From the NCBI GenBank assembly GCA_020636255.1, contig JACJYE010000005.1:62001-126000 (forward strand): a DNA stretch of 64,000 nt, given 5' to 3'. A program made the translations under genes and the position numbers. Shown piece after piece: positions 60,619 to 64,000 of the stretch (its first letter is position 1; every line of letters starts with the position of its first letter). The DNA comes from Lewinellaceae bacterium. GTDB taxonomy: Bacteria > Bacteroidota > Bacteroidia > Chitinophagales > Saprospiraceae. The notes beneath the pieces were generated by a model. It ran no database searches and was not told where the DNA came from. It saw nothing but the letters and a program-made list of their open reading frames with translations.

Positions 60619-62127
60619 TCAATGGAACTCCCGGATAAATTGCTCCAGGTCCTGTTCCTTGTCCAGTCCTAGCTTTTTTCGAAGACGGGTGCGGCCTTTC
60701 TTCACCGTAGATTCGGAAATCCCTAATATTTTGGTGATCTCTTTACTGTTGAGATTAAGTTTATACAATAGAAAAAGGCGTTCTTCAGCCTGGCTGAGCT
60801 CCGGGAATGTTTCCCGGAGGTGCGATAGGTAGCCCGGAAAACTTCGCTCAAAGTGCTTTTTGAAAGTCATCCAGTCCTCCTCTGTCAGGATGCGCATATT
60901 AAACAGCCCTTCCGAAAGTGGGCGTGTTCCTCCTTTTGGAGAGCGGCTGCCGGATACAGCAAGGTTCATTTCGATGTTTTTTGCAGTTTCCAACTCCTTC
61001 AGCTGAGCATTCTTCGTGAGCAGTAATTGAGTGATTTCAAGAAGTTGTTCCTGGTTTTGTGTCAGTTTAAGCCGAATGTATGCTGCTTTATCCCGCCAGC
61101 GATACAGCCAGAAGGCCAGGATAGCTACCGATAAAGCCATAAGCGCCAGGGCGAGGTTGCGGTATGCAGCCTGCGTGCGTTTTTCGGCTTTAAGTATCAA
61201 AAGCTGCTGTTCTTTTTCCTTGGTTTCGAACGCCGTTTCCAAGGCTTGGATGCTGCGTGCTTTTTCTTCGGTAAAAATGTCTTTTTTCAATGAAGCTGCT
61301 TCCTGGAAAAGCCGAAGTGCTTCTTTATACGCTCCTTCAGCCTCGGCCATTTGTGACAATCGTTCGATAGCCCGGGCCTTAACAGGAAGCACCCCCTGGC
61401 TATCTGCTTCTTTAATAGCTGCATTTAGGTACCGGCGTGCTTCGGGCTTATGCCCAAGGTTGCGATGGCAATCGCCTAGGTTAAGGTAAATGCCCGATAA
61501 CTGGTTCAATACGCCTGAAGCTTGCATGAGTATAAGCGCAGTATCGAGCAGGGGCAGGGCATCTGCCCAGCGCCCGGCGTCGCTGTAATTGAATGCCATC
61601 TGATTGTAAACTGCACATTGCTCGATCAGCGACCCTGATTTTTTGAGTAATTCAAACCCTTTACGGGCAGCGTTTATGCTTTCTTCCGGCATAGCATTCC
61701 TACCGTAAAAAGCAGAAAGTGTGCTATATGCCCTGCCAATCCGGGACGAGTCCTGGCTACGGATAAATGCTTCCAATACCTGCTTTCCGGACTCAATAGC
61801 TTTGTCCAATTCTCCCAGGCGGTCATAAACGCAGGCCATGTCAAGTTTGGAATCGTAATAAAGAAAAGAATCCGCACTGGCCGCTGCAGATTCCATGGAT
61901 TGCTGGAAAAATCGGATAGCCGCCGGGTAATCACCTGCTGCGGTTGCTGAATCGCCCTGCTGATTTAGCCGGGCCGCCGGGTTATTGGCCACTAGTTCCA
62001 CGTAAGTCAGAGGGGGCGCTTCCGTAGAAGGCCCGGATTTATCGCAGGAAGAGCAGAAAAGGCATATACAAACAATACCCGATACTACCGGTAGTTGCCT
62101 TATCGTCGGGAGTTTCTTCACAACCAT
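60619..62127 (-). CDS. TPR-containing LuxR-type regulator, putative lipoprotein
   Basis: A 502-residue protein combining an exported sensory part with a DNA-binding tail, a layout frequent in Bacteroidota. The ATG at 62127 starts a signal sequence with lipobox-like CLFCSSC (lipid attachment at the last Cys possible). TPR repeats occupy about 60-290 (AIRFFQQSMESAAASADSFL, AESINAARKGFELLKKSGS-like, AGRWADALPLLDTALI). One transmembrane helix (LALALMALSVAILAFWLYRW, about 322-342) is followed by a coiled-coil linker and a C-terminal LuxR/GerE helix-turn-helix (SKEITKILGISESTVKKGRT, about 465-490). If both an N-terminal signal and an internal helix are used, the TPRs are periplasmic and the HTH cytoplasmic. 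An upstream ATG at 62166 is possible. It is divergent from the BNR protein gene. Confidence 0.8.
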   Translation of the reverse strand: MVVKKLPTIRQLPVVSGIVCICLFCSSCDKSGPSTEAPPLTYVELVANNPAARLNQQGDSATAAGDYPAAIRFFQQSMESAAASADSFLYYDSKLDMACVYDRLGELDKAIESGKQVLEAFIRSQDSSRIGRAYSTLSAFYGRNAMPEESINAARKGFELLKKSGSLIEQCAVYNQMAFNYSDAGRWADALPLLDTALILMQASGVLNQLSGIYLNLGDCHRNLGHKPEARRYLNAAIKEADSQGVLPVKARAIERLSQMAEAEGAYKEALRLFQEAASLKKDIFTEEKARSIQALETAFETKEKEQQLLILKAEKRTQAAYRNLALALMALSVAILAFWLYRWRDKAAYIRLKLTQNQEQLLEITQLLLTKNAQLKELETAKNIEMNLAVSGSRSPKGGTRPLSEGLFNMRILTEEDWMTFKKHFERSFPGYLSHLRETFPELSQAEERLFLLYKLNLNSKEITKILGISESTVKKGRTRLRKKLGLDKEQDLEQFIREFH

Positions 62128-62240
62128 GCTTGGTTTTTTTTGCCAGGAGAGGTACAAAATAATCATTGTATTTACATTTTATGCCATTGTCCCCCTATTT
62201 GTCCCCCTGCTCTTGTCGGAGGGACAGTGTATTTTTTTAG

Positions 62241-62256
62241 ATAATTGCGCAATTAT
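62241..62256. promoter_or_regulatory. Perfect 16-bp palindrome in a divergent promoter region
   Basis: ATAATTGCGCAATTAT lies between the divergent LuxR-type and BNR-protein genes and could be an operator. Direct repeats TTGTCCCCCT occur nearby at about 62188-62211. Confidence 0.4.
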
Positions 62257-62374
62257 TATATGTGATTTCGAAGATTATCTTTCCCGGATCACCTAATTGT
62301 TTCGAACCAATTGACTGTTTTTAGCCACCTGTCTGAATTGTGCTATAACTATATATCATTAAAGTTAATTTGTC

Positions 62375-64000
62375 GTGACAATCAGGAAATACAAATTCAG
62401 CTTCTTATGGACATGGCTCCACCTTGCCTTATTGTTCACCTTAGTTATTTGGGGAGGTATCCGGATACGCTCCCAGCTGGAATGGCTTGAGGCCGAAGAA
62501 AAAAAGGATGCCTGGGCAGAATTGCTCGCCTGCCATCCCTACAACAACAGGGCTCAACTTACGGAGGGCGAAAGGGAAAAACAACCTTCTCAGGACCGGC
62601 CCGACCTGGCTATGGAGCAGGACTATCTAATGACGATGGACCCTGCATTGGGAGTAGTGCCCCGTGGCAGGCTGGTTCGCGCAGATGAACAGATTAGACG
62701 TTACTTTGAAGAAAGGGCGCCTATAGCAGGTATATCATGGCAAGAGAGGGGCCCCGATAATGTGGGAGGAAGAAGCCGGGCCTTAATGTTCGACCCTAAT
62801 GATGCAACCCATAAAAAGGTTTGGGCAGGAGGTGTGTCTGGTGGGTTGTGGTATACATTGGATATCACTGCTTCTCCAGCCAGCTGGGTTCATATTGATG
62901 ATTTCTGGGATAATATAGCAATCAGCAGTATAGCCTATAATCCGGCAAATACTCAGGAGTTTTATGTAGGAACAGGAGAAGGATGGTTCAACGCAGATAG
63001 CCAGCAGGGCGGAGGGATCTGGAAAAGTACGGACGGTGGCAATTCCTGGTCACACTTAGCAAGTACCGATCCTGGTTCATCATACCCTAGTAACAGCAAT
63101 TTTTTATATGTGAATAAGATCGTTGTCAAAGATGATGGTACTGTATTTGCTGCCACAAAAGGATATTATGCAAACAGAGGCGGCATTATGCGGTCGACAG
63201 ACGGCGGTATGGCCTGGGCGAAGGTTTTGGGCCCCTATCCTACTACCTTGGATTGGGCTGCAGATATCGAGATCGCTGCGAATGGAGACCTTTTTGCAAG
63301 CCTTGGACTTGGCTCCAATGGCAATGGCAGATTGTATAAGTCCTTGAATGCCAGTAATGGAAATTCGGGCAGCTGGTCGGATCTAAGCGCAGCTCTTGGC
63401 TCTGGAGCTCCTATTAGAATCGAACTGGCTTGTGCTCCTTCCGATGCTGCTACTATTTATGCCGTGGCAGAAGGCGGAGCCGGCGAAGACGATATCGAAT
63501 GGTTTCAAAAGTCTACCGACGGAGGAGCGACCTGGTCCTCTTTGCCTGTTCCGTTAACGGTCGACGGTGCAATGACCTACTTCACCAGAGGCCAGAGTGG
63601 TTATGACCTGATCCTGGCTGTACATCCCACCAACCCCAATGTAGTTATAGCCGGCGGGATTGACCTGCACAGGACGACGAATGGAGGGGCCTCCTGGTCG
63701 GGTATATCTCACTGGTATGGAGGGTTTGGCAAGCCAGAAGTACATGCCGATCAGCATGCTATTCAATTCAGGCCGGGAGCGGGCGACGAAGTTATTTTCG
63801 GGAATGATGGAGGTATTTATTATTCTATAAACGCGGGAGATGTATCTGCTACGCCGGCCTTTGCCAGCAGGAACTCAGGATATAACGTAACCCAGTTCTA
63901 TACCTGTGCCACTAAAAATGAAGTGAATAGCCAGTATTTTCTCGCCGGAGCACAAGATAATGGAACACAACAGTTCAATTACCCTCAAACTGGGAGCACG
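62375..64000 (+). CDS. BNR/sortilin-like secreted protein, N-terminal 542 residues, runs off the window
   Basis: The frame is closed upstream by a TAA at 62366, and the only plausible start is GTG at 62375, which begins a hydrophobic export segment (FLWTWLHLALLFTLVIWGG). The mature protein opens with ISWQERGPDNVGGRSRALMF, typical of Bacteroidota secreted proteins with BNR/sortilin-type beta-propellers. Asp-box repeats S-T-D-G-G-x-x-W recur: IWKSTDGGNSWSHLAS, IMRSTDGGMAWAKV, FQKSTDGGATWSSLP, HRTTNGGASWSGI. The gene continues past the window end and probably ends in a T9SS sorting domain (inference). Its DNA is visibly less GC-rich than the rest of the window. Confidence 0.8.
   Translation, partial: MTIRKYKFSFLWTWLHLALLFTLVIWGGIRIRSQLEWLEAEEKKDAWAELLACHPYNNRAQLTEGEREKQPSQDRPDLAMEQDYLMTMDPALGVVPRGRLVRADEQIRRYFEERAPIAGISWQERGPDNVGGRSRALMFDPNDATHKKVWAGGVSGGLWYTLDITASPASWVHIDDFWDNIAISSIAYNPANTQEFYVGTGEGWFNADSQQGGGIWKSTDGGNSWSHLASTDPGSSYPSNSNFLYVNKIVVKDDGTVFAATKGYYANRGGIMRSTDGGMAWAKVLGPYPTTLDWAADIEIAANGDLFASLGLGSNGNGRLYKSLNASNGNSGSWSDLSAALGSGAPIRIELACAPSDAATIYAVAEGGAGEDDIEWFQKSTDGGATWSSLPVPLTVDGAMTYFTRGQSGYDLILAVHPTNPNVVIAGGIDLHRTTNGGASWSGISHWYGGFGKPEVHADQHAIQFRPGAGDEVIFGNDGGIYYSINAGDVSATPAFASRNSGYNVTQFYTCATKNEVNSQYFLAGAQDNGTQQFNYPQTGST

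Noticed and set aside
1..64000. CRISPR arrays, tRNA or rRNA genes, integrases, transposases
   Set aside because: None was found by eye; the repeat families seen lack the regular direct-repeat/spacer pattern of CRISPR, and no RNA-gene cores were recognised.

Overview
The window comes from a member of the Bacteroidota, most likely a Saprospirales/Lewinella-type marine or sludge bacterium; that rank is inference. The supporting evidence is: seven proteins ending in type IX secretion (T9SS) sorting domains (five type A, two of the gliding-motility CHU_C type B); many outer-membrane beta-barrels; a PUR/DUF3276 protein; promoters matching the Bacteroidota TTG/TAnnTTTG pattern; and fairly GC-rich coding DNA. 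No tRNA, rRNA, CRISPR array, prophage or transposase was seen.

Layout. 1-6.5 kb: the 5' part of a secreted protein (possible M28 peptidase), an unrecognised 721-residue protein, a T9SS-exported glycoside hydrolase with an inserted carbohydrate-binding module, and an Uma2-family nuclease-fold protein. 6.6-15.7 kb: an ECF-like sigma factor, a single-pass TPR protein placed like an anti-sigma factor, and an exported TPR-CHAT (caspase-like) protease, followed on the same strand by beta-barrel proteins, a delta-60-repeat T9SS protein and a putative lipoprotein. 15.65-16.5 kb: a repeat-rich gap. 16.5-30.1 kb: three consecutive large secreted proteins sharing an unnamed cysteine-rich domain pair, two of them with Kazal-like modules, one with cohesin-like and dockerin-like modules. 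30.2-32.1 kb: three small housekeeping-type genes (cysH, a two-TM protein, ybaK) that appear frameshifted within about 0.8 kb. 32.2-49.1 kb: a DUF1080 hydrolase and two giant type-B T9SS adhesin-like proteins (2615 and 2558 residues) made of tandem Ig/PKD/Fn3-like repeats. 49.3-62.1 kb: core-type genes (MarC, HtrA/DegP protease, GPH/MFS symporter, a conserved exported protein, a vWA membrane protein, a beta-barrel, DUF3276, an MsbA-type ABC exporter, a TPR-LuxR lipoprotein regulator). 62.4-64 kb: the 5' part of a BNR/sortilin-like secreted protein.

How it fits together. About half of the window encodes cell-surface or secreted proteins using the T9SS. The most system-like unit is the sigma/anti-sigma-like/exported CHAT trio, which could be a proteolysis-controlled envelope signalling circuit (inference). 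Intergenic DNA carries an interspersed palindromic repeat family, a recurring ~25-bp T-rich motif, one CRP-like box upstream of a possible small RNA, and one further candidate structured RNA.
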